From contig NZ_CAJYES010000076.1 in assembly GCF_913773995.1 (NCBI RefSeq), positions 36,962 through 100,961 of the forward strand: a stretch of 64,000 nt of DNA. The letters run 5' to 3'. Every line of letters begins with the position of its first letter. Position 1 is the stretch's first letter. The position numbers were made by a program, and so were the translations under genes. The DNA comes from an uncultured Pseudacidovorax sp. GTDB lineage: Bacteria; Pseudomonadota; Gammaproteobacteria; Burkholderiales; Burkholderiaceae_C. Below the pieces are notes generated by a model. That model was not told the DNA's origin. It was given only the letters and a program-made list of their open reading frames with translations, and ran no database searches. Shown piece by piece: positions 1 through 9,572 of the stretch.

Positions 1-135
1 CACACCTTCGACGGAGAGCGGGATCAGCGCCTGCGCCCGCAGCATGCTGCGCGCCGCGCGGGCGGTGTCGGCCTCCAGCACGCCCTTGCGGGGGCGTCCG
101 TCTGCGTCGATGGCTTCGAAGGCGTAGGCGGGCAT
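1..135 (-). CDS. gspF: General secretion pathway protein F, N-terminal fragment (truncated by window edge)
   Basis: Reverse-strand translation from cat at 133-135 gives MPAYAFEAIDADGRPRKGVLEADTARAARSMLRAQALIPLSVEGV, a typical GspF N-terminus. It runs off the window, so it is absent from the ORF track. Confidence 0.88.
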   Translation of the reverse strand, partial: MPAYAFEAIDADGRPRKGVLEADTARAARSMLRAQALIPLSVEGV

Positions 136-157
136 GCGTCGGTCGGTAAAAGGGCAG

Positions 158-634
158 TCAGCGCTGCAGGATGCCGGAGATCTCGTTGCCGTCGGCTTTC
201 ACCGGGGCCGTGGCGCTACGCAGTCGAAGCGAGGCATGACCATGCGCTTCGCTGGTCAGGAGCCGGCCTTCGTAGCGGCCGTTGACGCGCGGGTCGGTGC
301 AGCGGTCCACCTGCACGGCCAGTTGGGCATGGGCATTGCTGCGGTAGGGCAGCGCGCTGCCCTGGATGCCGCAGCTGGCGCGCGGCATCTGGCCGGAGAC
401 CTGGCCGTCGGCACCGATGCGCAGCCACAGGTCTGAGGCCAGGCGGCGCCCGACCTGGAATCCGTCTGCGCCCAGCTCGAAGACCATTACGCTGCCGCGC
501 CACTCGCCATGGAAGTCGGCGTAGCCTTGTGCGACCACCAGGCCGGGCGCCATCAGCGCGCCCATGCCCAGCACCGCGCAAAGGCCCGGCAGCGCGCTGC
601 GGCAGGCGGGGACGGGGTGAGCGTGCAGGGGCAT
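158..634 (-). CDS. Small predicted exported protein of unknown function between gspE and gspF
   Basis: 158 aa ORF with a signal-peptide-like N-terminus (ALPGLCAVLGMGALMAPGLVVAQG) and mature part YADFHGEWRGSVMVFELG..., two later Cys residues. Co-directional with and close to the gsp genes. Confidence 0.7.
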   Translation of the reverse strand: MPLHAHPVPACRSALPGLCAVLGMGALMAPGLVVAQGYADFHGEWRGSVMVFELGADGFQVGRRLASDLWLRIGADGQVSGQMPRASCGIQGSALPYRSNAHAQLAVQVDRCTDPRVNGRYEGRLLTSEAHGHASLRLRSATAPVKADGNEISGILQR

Positions 635-646
635 GGAGAAGGGCGC

Positions 647-2074
647 TCAGTCCCGCGTCACGCGCAGCAGTTCGGCGCGCGAGGTGATGCCGGTCGCCAC
701 CAGCCGCTCGCCGTCGGCGCGCATGGAGCGCAGGCCGCCGCGCGCGCCCGCAGCCAGCAGCTCGCTCTCGGGCGCGCGGTTGTGCACCAGCGCACGCACG
801 GCGTCATCGGCGACCAGCAGCTCGAAGATGCCGGTGCGGCCCTGGTAGCCGGTGTGGCCGCAGGCCTCGCAGCCCACCGGCTGCATCTGGACATCGGGGC
901 CGGGCGCGGCGCAATGCGGGCACAGCTTGCGCACCAGCCGCTGGGCCAGCACGCCCAGCAGCGAGCTCGACAGCAGGAAGGGCTCCACGCCCATGTCGGT
1001 CAGGCGGGTGACGGCGCTGACGGCGTCGTTGGTGTGCAGCGTGGCCAGCACCAGGTGGCCCGTCAGCGAGGCCTGGATGGCGATCTGCGCGGTCTCGAAG
1101 TCGCGGATCTCGCCGATCATGATCACGTCCGGGTCCTGACGCAGGATGGCGCGCAGGGCCTTGGCGAAGGTGAGTTCGATGCGGGCATTGACCTGCGTCT
1201 GGCCCACACCGGGCAGCTCGTATTCGATCGGGTCTTCCACCGTCATGATGTTGCTGCTGCCGGCATCGAGCCGGGACAGCGCCGCATAGAGGGTGGTGGT
1301 CTTGCCCGAGCCGGTCGGGCCGGTCACCAGGATGATGCCGTGCGGCTGCTGGATCAGCGTCTCGAAGCGCTGGAGGGTGTCGCCCAGCATGCCCACCGAT
1401 TCGAGGGTGAGCTTGCTCTCGCTCTTGTCCAGAAGGCGCAGCACGGCCCGCTCGCCGTGGGCCGAGGGCAGGGTGGAGACGCGCACGTCCACCGCCCGCG
1501 TGCCGATGCGCAGCGAGATGCGGCCGTCCTGCGGCAGGCGCTTTTCGGCGATGTCGAGGTCGGCCATGATCTTCAGGCGCGAGATCAGCGCCGCATGCAG
1601 GGCCCGGTTGGGCTGCACCACCTCGCGCAGCGTGCCGTCGATGCGGAAGCGCACGGCCGAGGTGCGCTCGTAGGGCTCGATGTGGATGTCGCTGGCGCCG
1701 TCGCGCGCGGCCTGCGTGAGCAGCGCGTTGAGCATGCGGATGATGGGCGCGTCGCCGGCGGATTCCAGCAGGTCCTCCACCGCCGGCAGCTCCTGCATCA
1801 TGCGCGAGAGATCGGCGTCGGTCTCGACCTCGCTCACGATGGCGGCGGCATTGGATTCGCCCTGCGCATAGGCGGCGCTGATGCGCTGTGCGAGCTGGTC
1901 GGCCGGCAGCAGATCGACCTGGGCGGCCGGGTATTTCCGCAACACCTCGCCCACGGCGCTGGCGGGGGCGCCCACCGGCATCCACAGCGTCAGCCGGCCG
2001 GCGTCGTCCTCTTCCAGCAGCAGCTGCTGGCTGCGCGCGAAGCCGTAGGGCAGGGGATGGCGCAGGGCCGGCAT
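647..2074 (-). CDS. gspE: Type II secretion ATPase GspE
   Basis: Walker A GPTGSGKTTTLYAAL, Asp box, and CPHC...CEACGHTGYQGRTGIFELL zinc motif. Start MPALRHPLPYGFARSQQ overlaps the gspD stop. Confidence 0.95.
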   Translation of the reverse strand: MPALRHPLPYGFARSQQLLLEEDDAGRLTLWMPVGAPASAVGEVLRKYPAAQVDLLPADQLAQRISAAYAQGESNAAAIVSEVETDADLSRMMQELPAVEDLLESAGDAPIIRMLNALLTQAARDGASDIHIEPYERTSAVRFRIDGTLREVVQPNRALHAALISRLKIMADLDIAEKRLPQDGRISLRIGTRAVDVRVSTLPSAHGERAVLRLLDKSESKLTLESVGMLGDTLQRFETLIQQPHGIILVTGPTGSGKTTTLYAALSRLDAGSSNIMTVEDPIEYELPGVGQTQVNARIELTFAKALRAILRQDPDVIMIGEIRDFETAQIAIQASLTGHLVLATLHTNDAVSAVTRLTDMGVEPFLLSSSLLGVLAQRLVRKLCPHCAAPGPDVQMQPVGCEACGHTGYQGRTGIFELLVADDAVRALVHNRAPESELLAAGARGGLRSMRADGERLVATGITSRAELLRVTRD

Positions 2075-4410
2075 CAGGGCATCTCGCGGCGCGAGGCCGG
2101 GTCGTCGGTGGGCGGCAGGGCGCCCTTGAGCGGCGCACGGCTCAGCGCGTCCGGCGACAGCGGGCCGGGCACGGCGGGCGGCAGCGGCGGCGGGATCAGG
2201 CGCGTGCCGTCGATGCGGCGGCTGTCGTCGCCCACGCCCTGCACGGCCGGCAGTGGGGGCAGCACGAAGGAATCGCGCACGTTGTTCAGCATGGGGTTGT
2301 CGGTGGGCGGCTGGCTGGCCTGCTGCAGGGCGCGCAGCGTGTCGTAGCGGTCGGCCGTGATGGCGTCGCTGGAGAGCTGGTCGCGCACGATGGTCGGGCG
2401 CAGGAAGACCATCAGGTTGGTCTTGTTGCGGCGCCGCGTCTCGCTCTTGAACAGGTTGCCCATGATGGGCACGTCGCCCAGGCCGGGCACCTTCTCCTGC
2501 GAGGCGGAATACTCGTCCGACAGCAGGCCGCCCAGCAGCACGATGCCGCCCTGGTCGACCAGCACGCTGGACTCGATCGCGCGCTTGCTGGTGGTCGGGC
2601 CGTTGACGTTGTTGACCGACGAGGCCACCACCGCCGAGACCTCCTGGAAGATGGTCATCTTGACGGTGCCGGTCTCGCTGATCTGCGGCCGCACCCGCAG
2701 CGTCAGGCCCACGTCCTTGCGCTCGATGGTCTGGAAGGGGTTGACCTGCGTGGTGGCACTGCCAGTGTTGGTGTACTGGCCGGTGACGAAGGGCACGTTC
2801 TGGCCGACGACGATTCTTGCTTCCTCGTTGTCCAGCGTCAGCAGGTTGGGCGTGGACAGCACGTTGCCCTCGCCGTTGGAGGCCAGGAAGCGCGCCAGGA
2901 AGCCCAGCACGTAGTTGTCGCCGTACTTGTGACCGATGCCGAAGTTGAACCCCGTCGATGGCAAGGTCGTGGCGGTCTTGGTGGCCAGGCCCACGGCGAG
3001 GTTGATGATGTTGGCGCCGGCCAGGCTGGAGTTGGTGCCGATCACGCCGACGTTGCTGCTGCCGTTGCTGCCCAGGGCGCTTTGCCACTGCACGCCGAAT
3101 TCGGCGGCCTTGTCGGCGTTGACCTCGACGATCAGCGTCTCGATCAGCACCTGGGCGCGGCGGCTGTCCAGCTTTTCGATCACCGCACGCAACTGGCGGT
3201 ACTGCGGCTCGGGCGCCGTGATGATGAGCGAGTTGGTGGAAGGGTCGGCCTGGATCTGCCCGCCGGTGGAAGGCTGGTTGGCGTTGTTGACCGGCGTGCT
3301 GGCGGCGCTGCTGGTCAGGCTCGACAGTCCGGCCTGCAGCGTGTTGGGCATGGCCTGCGGAACGGCCGAGGCGGCACTGCCGCCGCCTTGGGCCGCGCCC
3401 GCGCCGGCCGCACCGTTGGTGTTGGCCAGGCCGGCCGCCATGGCGGCGCGCAGCGTGGCCGCCAGGCGCACCGCGTCGGCGTTCTTGAGGTAGACGACGT
3501 AGATGTTGCCGGCCGCGCCGTTGCCCGTGTCCGCGGCCGGGCGGTCGAGCTTGTCGACCAGCGAGCGGATCAGCTGCAGCCGTGCCGGCGTGGCGGCCCG
3601 CACGATCAGCGCATTGCTGCGCGGATCGGCCAGCAGCGCGGTGCGGAAGCCCGCTTCACCACCACCCGTGGGTGCGCCGCCCGCCGCGACGCCGGCGATT
3701 CCACCGCCGCCCCCGCCGCCGTCGATCAGGCGCTGCACCAGCGGCACCATGTCCGAGGCGATGGAGTAGCGCAGCGGGATCACCTCGATGTCCGAGGCGC
3801 TGGGCACGTCCAGCGCCGCGATGATGCGGGCCAGCCGGCGCATGTTGTCCGCGTAGTCGGTGATGACCAGCGAGTTGTTGCCCGGGTTGGCGTTGATCGT
3901 GTTGTTGGGCGGGATCAGCGGCCGCAGCACCGGCAGCAGGTTGTTGGCCGACTCGTGGTTGAGCCGGAACACCTGCGTGATCATCTGACTGCCACTCACG
4001 CCACCAGCGCCGCCCACCGAGGTGGTGACGGTGCCGCTCTGCAGCTTGGCGTCGGCCTCGGGCAGCACCTTGAACAGGCCATCCGACTGCACGATGGAGA
4101 AGCCCTGCAGCCGCAGCGCCGCCGCGAACTGGTCGAAGGCGGCCGCCGGCGCCAGCGGGCGATCGGTCTGAAGCGTGATCTGGCCCTTGACGCGCGGGTC
4201 GACCACCACGTCACGGCCCGTGATCACGCCCATGGTGCGGGCCACGGCCTCGATGTCGGCATTGGCGAAGTTGAGCGTGATGGGCTCGCCGCGGCGCACG
4301 GCCGGGCTGGCGGCATCCTGGGCCATCGCGGCGGGAGCGATCGCCTGCAGTGCGAGCACGGCAAGCAGGGCACGGGCGGCGCGGGCGCCCAGGGTGAGGG
4401 AAGGCTTCAT
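2074..4410 (-). CDS. gspD: Type II secretion secretin GspD
   Basis: Signal peptide MKPSLTLGARAARALLAVLALQAIAPAAMAQ, N-domain repeats, and secretin core VPGLGDVPIMGNLFKSETRRRNKTNLMVFLRPTIV. Confidence 0.95.
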   Translation of the reverse strand: MKPSLTLGARAARALLAVLALQAIAPAAMAQDAASPAVRRGEPITLNFANADIEAVARTMGVITGRDVVVDPRVKGQITLQTDRPLAPAAAFDQFAAALRLQGFSIVQSDGLFKVLPEADAKLQSGTVTTSVGGAGGVSGSQMITQVFRLNHESANNLLPVLRPLIPPNNTINANPGNNSLVITDYADNMRRLARIIAALDVPSASDIEVIPLRYSIASDMVPLVQRLIDGGGGGGGIAGVAAGGAPTGGGEAGFRTALLADPRSNALIVRAATPARLQLIRSLVDKLDRPAADTGNGAAGNIYVVYLKNADAVRLAATLRAAMAAGLANTNGAAGAGAAQGGGSAASAVPQAMPNTLQAGLSSLTSSAASTPVNNANQPSTGGQIQADPSTNSLIITAPEPQYRQLRAVIEKLDSRRAQVLIETLIVEVNADKAAEFGVQWQSALGSNGSSNVGVIGTNSSLAGANIINLAVGLATKTATTLPSTGFNFGIGHKYGDNYVLGFLARFLASNGEGNVLSTPNLLTLDNEEARIVVGQNVPFVTGQYTNTGSATTQVNPFQTIERKDVGLTLRVRPQISETGTVKMTIFQEVSAVVASSVNNVNGPTTSKRAIESSVLVDQGGIVLLGGLLSDEYSASQEKVPGLGDVPIMGNLFKSETRRRNKTNLMVFLRPTIVRDQLSSDAITADRYDTLRALQQASQPPTDNPMLNNVRDSFVLPPLPAVQGVGDDSRRIDGTRLIPPPLPPAVPGPLSPDALSRAPLKGALPPTDDPASRREMP

Positions 4411-4412
4411 GG

Positions 4413-5219
4413 TCAACCGAGATTGATGATGGAGCGCGCGCCTTCGCGCCGCCCCATGATGTTCAGGAGATTGGCGAGGGCGTCCTCGCTGCCGGGCGCG
4501 GCGCTGGCCTCGCCCCCGAAACGCATGGTGTTGCCGTTCCAGCGGCCGCTGCCCGACAGGCGCAGTGCACCCTGGGTGGTGGTCAGCAGCAGGCTGGGCG
4601 CGGGACCGCCGTCGAGCACCAGCCGGTAGCTGCCCATCGGGCGCAGCGTGCTGAGGCTGGAGCTGAGATCCGTCGCATCGAGCACGGCGCGGCCGTCCAG
4701 TGCGAGGCCGCCCTGCGACCAGCGCAGCGCGAAGGCGTCGGTGCGCAGGTCGAGCGCGCCGTCGAGCCGCAAGGTGTTCCAGGGGGCGCCCAGGCCGCTC
4801 AGCATGGCCGCAGGCCAGCGGCTGCGGCCGTCGTCCCAGGCCAGGCGGAAGCCGGCGCTGCCGGCCGGGCCGGCCGCAAAGCCCAGCGGGCCCTGCGTGC
4901 AGCAGCCGAGTTCGAGCTGGCCGCGCACGCCCAGCCAGGCGGGGCGCAATTGCCACTGCATGCGGCCTGGCAGCGCGATCCGGTCGGCGCCGCCCGCGCC
5001 GCTGGCGAGCACGACGGCGGCACTGCCCTTCCAGACGGTGCCGCGCGCATCACGCAGCTGCAGCTGGCCACTGGTGGCCGAATCCAGCCCCTGCGCGAGC
5101 CAGCGGGCCGGCGCCCACACCACCGTCGCGATGAGGGCGCCCAGCACCGCACCGACCACGGCCCAGCGCCAGGGCGCGCGCGGCTCCCGTCGAACGGCGG
5201 CGGCAGTGCGAAGGGCCAT
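4413..5219 (-). CDS. gspN: Type II secretion protein GspN
   Basis: Position between gspM and gspD; N-terminal TM then VWKGSAAVVLASGAGG...WQLRPAWLGVRGQLELGCC, GspN-like. Confidence 0.8.
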   Translation of the reverse strand: MALRTAAAVRREPRAPWRWAVVGAVLGALIATVVWAPARWLAQGLDSATSGQLQLRDARGTVWKGSAAVVLASGAGGADRIALPGRMQWQLRPAWLGVRGQLELGCCTQGPLGFAAGPAGSAGFRLAWDDGRSRWPAAMLSGLGAPWNTLRLDGALDLRTDAFALRWSQGGLALDGRAVLDATDLSSSLSTLRPMGSYRLVLDGGPAPSLLLTTTQGALRLSGSGRWNGNTMRFGGEASAAPGSEDALANLLNIMGRREGARSIINLG

Positions 5220-5221
5220 GG

Positions 5222-5779
5222 TCAGCGCGCGGCGGGCAGGCCCATGACGAAGGTGCCCTGCCAGGATGGCTGCACCACGCCTGGCGCCGCGGTCGCGTTG
5301 GCGGCACCGGTGCCGGTGGGGGCGGCGGTCTGGGCGCGGGTCAGATGCGCCTCGCGCGGCACGGCGCGGGCATTGGCGCGGGCCTGGGCAAGCCAATCGG
5401 CCAGTTGGTCGGCCGGCACGCTGCGCAGCCCGATGGCCACGGCATCGCCACCTGCGGCACGCACTTGTGCATCGGGTCCCAGACCCTTGCGCGCGGCCGT
5501 CTCGATTCCGCGCAGGGCATCTTCGCGGCTGGGCCGGGGCTGCCCCTGCATGGCGCGGGCCTGGGCTTGCAACGACGCCATCTGCTGCAGCTGGGCGTCC
5601 AGTGCGGCATGGGCAGCCGGTGCGGTCGAGACGGTACGCAGCGCGGGCGCCAGGGCCACCCACCACAGCAGTGCCACCCCCACGAGCAGGGCGGCGATTG
5701 CGGCCAGCCGCCGCTCGCGCGGAGCCAGCGTGGCCCACCATGTCTGCAGGCGGGCCGGGGAAGCGGGGCGGCGATTCAC
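5222..5779 (-). CDS. gspM: Type II secretion protein GspM (GTG start)
   Basis: Short bitopic protein VNRRPASPARLQTWWATLAPRERRLAAIAALLVGVALLWWVALAPAL, located between gspL and gspN. Confidence 0.82.
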   Translation of the reverse strand: MNRRPASPARLQTWWATLAPRERRLAAIAALLVGVALLWWVALAPALRTVSTAPAAHAALDAQLQQMASLQAQARAMQGQPRPSREDALRGIETAARKGLGPDAQVRAAGGDAVAIGLRSVPADQLADWLAQARANARAVPREAHLTRAQTAAPTGTGAANATAAPGVVQPSWQGTFVMGLPAAR

Positions 5780-5885
5780 GAAGGAGCCTTGTCGGTCGGG
5801 GCTGGCGTTGGGGCGGATGTCGTGCGTGCCGGGGGGAAGGGGTGGGCGGCACGCGCGCCGTCGGGATCGACGCAAGTCTTGCGCC

Positions 5886-7094
5886 TCATCGTGCGGCCTC
5901 TGCCTGGACCAGCAGCAGGTCGCCTTCGGCGCGTGCGCTGTAGCCGCGGCTGCGAAGACCGGTCTGCACGGACTCCATTTCTGCCGGCGAGAGCGTCACG
6001 CCGCGCAGGCGCAACTGGCCGCCGCTGTAGTCGATGGCCGAGGGTACCCGCCCTGCGGGCAGGCTGCCGCCCAGTGCGGCGAGAGTCGGCTCGAAGTCGG
6101 AGGGCGTCAGGCCGCCCGTGGCCGCCTGCAGCGCCGCCACTTCGCGGGACATCTGCACCGGCGCGTCGAGCACCACCGACACATGCGGAAAGGTCTGGGT
6201 GAGCACCTGCCGCACCTGCTGGCGCTTGGCCTCCAGCGCGCGCCGCTCCTTGAATGCCCAGGCGTTGAGTCCCACGAGCTGCAGCACGACGAGCAGGGCC
6301 GCACCCCAGCGCGCAGCGCGCCAGCGGGGTGCCCGCCACACCGCGGCCGCCAGGGCGCCGGCCTGCTTGCGGGCCCGTGCACTGCCCGTGGTGGCGAATT
6401 CGAACTGGGCCAGGTCCCAGCCGGACTGGCTGGCTTGCAGCCAGCGTTCCGCAGTAGGCAGGAGGGGCAGGGCGTGGCCGAGCAGGTGCTCGGCCACCGC
6501 AGCGGCCGCCGGCTCGGCCATGGCTTCGCCGGCTTCCGAGTGGGCCGCTGCGAGCGCCGCCGTGCTGGCCGAGAACGGAAGTCGCAGCACACCTTGTGCG
6601 TTGCAGATGGTGAGCCAGGGCGACGCGCTGTCGCCAGTGACGAAGACAGTCGCGGGCTGGCCCTCGGCCTGAGGCGCGAATTCGGGAACCAGTCGACTGA
6701 CGCGTCGGCCCGTGGCCTCGATGGCCTGCAGCGTGGCCTGCAGCCAGTCGCGGCGGCAGGCGGCCACCCACGCCGCAGCGCCGGCCTCGGCGCCGGGTGA
6801 GAGCGCGAAGTGCAGTTGCTCCGGATCGTCGAGCAGCCGGTCTTCCAGAAGGCCCGAGAGCACGTTGCGCACCCGCGCCGCGTTCTGCAGGCTGCCTGGC
6901 GGCAGCGAGACGGCATGCCACGACAGGGCGGAGGCAGGCACGATCAGCACCAGCTCGTGCTGGCCCGGCAGCAGGGAGATGGGCGATTCACCCTGACCCA
7001 CCAACTGGCGGCCGTCGGAAGACCAATGCGCCCAGGCCACGGAGCCCAGGCCAGGCGCGGACGGAGGCGGCGGCTGGACGAGGATCAGGGCCAT
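5886..7094 (-). CDS. gspL: Type II secretion protein GspL
   Basis: 403-codon ORF with a GspL-like cytoplasmic domain and TM segment; synteny with gspK and gspM. Confidence 0.85.
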   Translation of the reverse strand: MALILVQPPPPSAPGLGSVAWAHWSSDGRQLVGQGESPISLLPGQHELVLIVPASALSWHAVSLPPGSLQNAARVRNVLSGLLEDRLLDDPEQLHFALSPGAEAGAAAWVAACRRDWLQATLQAIEATGRRVSRLVPEFAPQAEGQPATVFVTGDSASPWLTICNAQGVLRLPFSASTAALAAAHSEAGEAMAEPAAAAVAEHLLGHALPLLPTAERWLQASQSGWDLAQFEFATTGSARARKQAGALAAAVWRAPRWRAARWGAALLVVLQLVGLNAWAFKERRALEAKRQQVRQVLTQTFPHVSVVLDAPVQMSREVAALQAATGGLTPSDFEPTLAALGGSLPAGRVPSAIDYSGGQLRLRGVTLSPAEMESVQTGLRSRGYSARAEGDLLLVQAEAAR

Positions 7095-7351
7095 GGCGCG
7101 TGTCGCGGAAAGTTTTTCATTCTAGGGACGCACTTCAACCGTGAAGCGGCAGGTTGGCGCGGCAGATCGCCCGAATCCGAAGAAGCGCACGGATCGACAC
7201 GATGGCGAAGCGATTCCCTTGAAGCGCAGGCATGCCTCCAGATCCGCTGGAGGCGGAGGCGGCATTGTGGAGGGGCTGCAAGGCATATCGATGACACCAT
7301 GTCGGCGGTCAGGGGGGCGGGCGGCGATGGAATGGAAAGATTTTCCGGCAT

Positions 7352-8467
7352 TTAGCCGGCGCCGCCAGTCGGTTGAACCCCGGCACTGCGCTGGCGCCAG
7401 ATGATGTTGACCGTGGTGCCGGTCCGGTGCAGCAGCGAGGCTTCCTCGACCCAGTAGCGGTCCATGCGCAGCCGGCCGCGCACTTCGAAATAGCTGGTCG
7501 AGATACCGACCTGGCCCGGCGTGAGCTGCACGTCCGTGGCCGAACTGAGCTGCTGCGATGCCTCGGCCAGATCGGAGAAGAACTTGCGCCGGCGCACTTC
7601 GACCAGCTTGCGGGCGCCCGCCATGTCGATCTGCTCGACGGCGGCGAAGATCACCTCGGCGCTCGCCGTGTTGAGATTGACCGGCGTGCTTGCCGGCAAC
7701 AGCGTCACGTAGGGCGCAATGGCCGCCACGGTGTCGGCCGGCAAACCCAGCCAGCCGAGCTGCTCCAACCGCTGGGGCATGAGCGGCGCGCCCTCGGATG
7801 CACCGGCGTCGTCGGTCGAGGCAGAAGCGGAGGTGGAGGCCGTCGCGTTCTGCGTCTCGGTGCTGGTGGCCGCTGCAGCGGCGCTGGCGGTGGAGGTGCC
7901 GTCCGCGCCGGTGCCTGCAGATGGCGTCTGTGCCGCACCGCCACCGGCGAGCAGGGCCCGGCGCATCTGTTGCACCAGCGTGTCCACCTGGCCGGGCGGC
8001 AGGTCCAGCAGATCGAAGAGCTTGCGCGTGGCGGCCACCGCCCGCAAGACGGGTCGGCCACCGGAATCGACCAGATTGCGCAGGTTCAGCCGCGACTGCG
8101 CGTCGGTGATCGAGCCCGACAGGAAGGCATCGGGCAGGCCTTCGAGCGCGTCGCTGGCGACGTTCTTGTCGGCCGCCAGGAAGCTGGTGAGCTTGGCCTC
8201 GGCCAGCGGCACGGCCCAGGGCTCTGCCAGGTGGTCGGCGCCGCCGGTGCGTCCGTCTTCGGCGAGGATGAGCCGCGACCAGTCCAGCGCGCCGGCCAGC
8301 ACCAGCGAGGCCTGGAGGCGGGAGCGCTCGGCCGCTTCCACCTCGGTGGCGCGCCATTGGCGCCACAGCGCCGCGGCGGCCATGGTGGCCACCAGCGTCA
8401 CAGTGATCAGGGCGGTTAGCAGGGCGGCGCCCCGCTGCCGCCGGACCGGGGCGGAGTTGGCGTTCAT
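7352..8467 (-). CDS. gspK: Type II secretion minor pseudopilin GspK
   Basis: N-terminus RRQRGAALLTALITVTLVATMAAAALWRQW; internal PVNLNTASAEVIFAAVEQ; contains a low-complexity Ala/Ser/Thr insert. Confidence 0.88.
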   Translation of the reverse strand: MNANSAPVRRQRGAALLTALITVTLVATMAAAALWRQWRATEVEAAERSRLQASLVLAGALDWSRLILAEDGRTGGADHLAEPWAVPLAEAKLTSFLAADKNVASDALEGLPDAFLSGSITDAQSRLNLRNLVDSGGRPVLRAVAATRKLFDLLDLPPGQVDTLVQQMRRALLAGGGAAQTPSAGTGADGTSTASAAAAATSTETQNATASTSASASTDDAGASEGAPLMPQRLEQLGWLGLPADTVAAIAPYVTLLPASTPVNLNTASAEVIFAAVEQIDMAGARKLVEVRRRKFFSDLAEASQQLSSATDVQLTPGQVGISTSYFEVRGRLRMDRYWVEEASLLHRTGTTVNIIWRQRSAGVQPTGGAG

Positions 8468-9138
8468 GAGGTCTTGGCGGCGCTCCAGGTGGGCCGCAGC
8501 CAGTCGCGCGTGATGAGGCCCGACAACCCGGGACCGGGTGGCAACTGCAACTGCAGCCGGACGCCGTCGGGCAGCGTGGCCGTGCCCAGGGCCTGTGCCT
8601 GGACGGCCACGCTCCAGGCACCATTGCGAAAGTAGCCCACGTTCCAGCCGGCCGCCGGCAGGACGCGCGTGGCGGCCGCATCGGCGCCGGGCAGGGCGGA
8701 CTCGGCCCACGCCGCGGCGGTGCCCCAGGCCTGGGTCCAGTCGGCACGGCTGGCCAGCGGCGGCGACTGCCAGCGCAACCAGCTGCTGCTGCCGTCCGCC
8801 GTGGCGCCGACCGCCCAGGCGATCACCCGCGCTGCAGGGCTGCCCTGGGCATCGACGCCCTGCCGGGTGATGCGCAGCACGCGGCCATTCCAGTCCAGTG
8901 CCGGCGTGTTTCCGAAGTTGGTGGCGCCGTCCAGGTCGGCGCCCCATTGAGCCAGCGCGGTTTGCAGCACCAGCACGGCCTCGTCGCGCGCGCTGTGCTG
9001 GGACTGGACGCGGGCCATGCTGTCCAGGCCTCGCCAGCTGATGAGCGCCAGCAGGGCCATCGCCGCCAGGGCGACCAGCAACTCGACCAGCGTGAATCCG
9101 CGCAGGCGTGCCGCGCGCGCGGCGTGAGGTCGGGTCAT
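8464..9138 (-). CDS. gspJ: Type II secretion minor pseudopilin GspJ
   Basis: Prepilin motif RGFTLVELLVALAAMALLALISWRGLDSM; overlaps gspK by 4 nt. Confidence 0.9.
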   Translation of the reverse strand: MTRPHAARAARLRGFTLVELLVALAAMALLALISWRGLDSMARVQSQHSARDEAVLVLQTALAQWGADLDGATNFGNTPALDWNGRVLRITRQGVDAQGSPAARVIAWAVGATADGSSSWLRWQSPPLASRADWTQAWGTAAAWAESALPGADAAATRVLPAAGWNVGYFRNGAWSVAVQAQALGTATLPDGVRLQLQLPPGPGLSGLITRDWLRPTWSAAKTS

Positions 9139-9572
9139 CAGTAGCGCCCGATCACCGTGGACAGCCGCAGCAGCGGCCAGCGCTGCGCGTCGCGCACCTG
9201 CACATCGACGCGGTTGAAGTTGGGGTTGAGCGTCGGCGTGGTGGACACCGCCACGTCCAGCTGAACGCCCGCCTGCTCGCAACCCTGGCTGCTTTCGCCC
9301 ACAGGGGGCATCTGCGGCGAGAGGCGCAGCTGGATGAGCTGGTTCTCGGCGCACAGTTGTGCCAGAACCATGTCGGACTGGCGCTGCGCATTGCGCGTCA
9401 GCGCGTTGGTGGCCTGCGCCCCAGCCGCCAGCGCGATGGCGACGATGGCCAGTGCGACCAGCACCTCGACCAGCGTGAAGCCGCCGTGACCGGCAGGGGC
9501 ATGGAGCCGTGTCGCCGCGTGGCCCGCGCTTGCGCCGCGAAAGCGCCTGGTCGCGGCAGTGCCGATGCTCAT
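9138..9572 (-). CDS. gspI: Type II secretion minor pseudopilin GspI
   Basis: Prepilin motif GGFTLVEVLVALAIVAIALAAGAQATNAL. Confidence 0.9.
   Translation of the reverse strand: MSIGTAATRRFRGASAGHAATRLHAPAGHGGFTLVEVLVALAIVAIALAAGAQATNALTRNAQRQSDMVLAQLCAENQLIQLRLSPQMPPVGESSQGCEQAGVQLDVAVSTTPTLNPNFNRVDVQVRDAQRWPLLRLSTVIGRY

Noticed and set aside
2075-3088. N-terminal extension of the 647..3088 ORF beyond gspE
   Set aside because: The extra ~338 residues lie out of frame over gspD; the true gspE start is MPALRHPLPYG at 2074.
3700-3730. GCC/CCG-rich microsatellite in gspD as a phase-variable tract
   Set aside because: Encodes an in-frame poly-Gly linker in the secretin N-domain region; irregular units with no sign of frameshifting.
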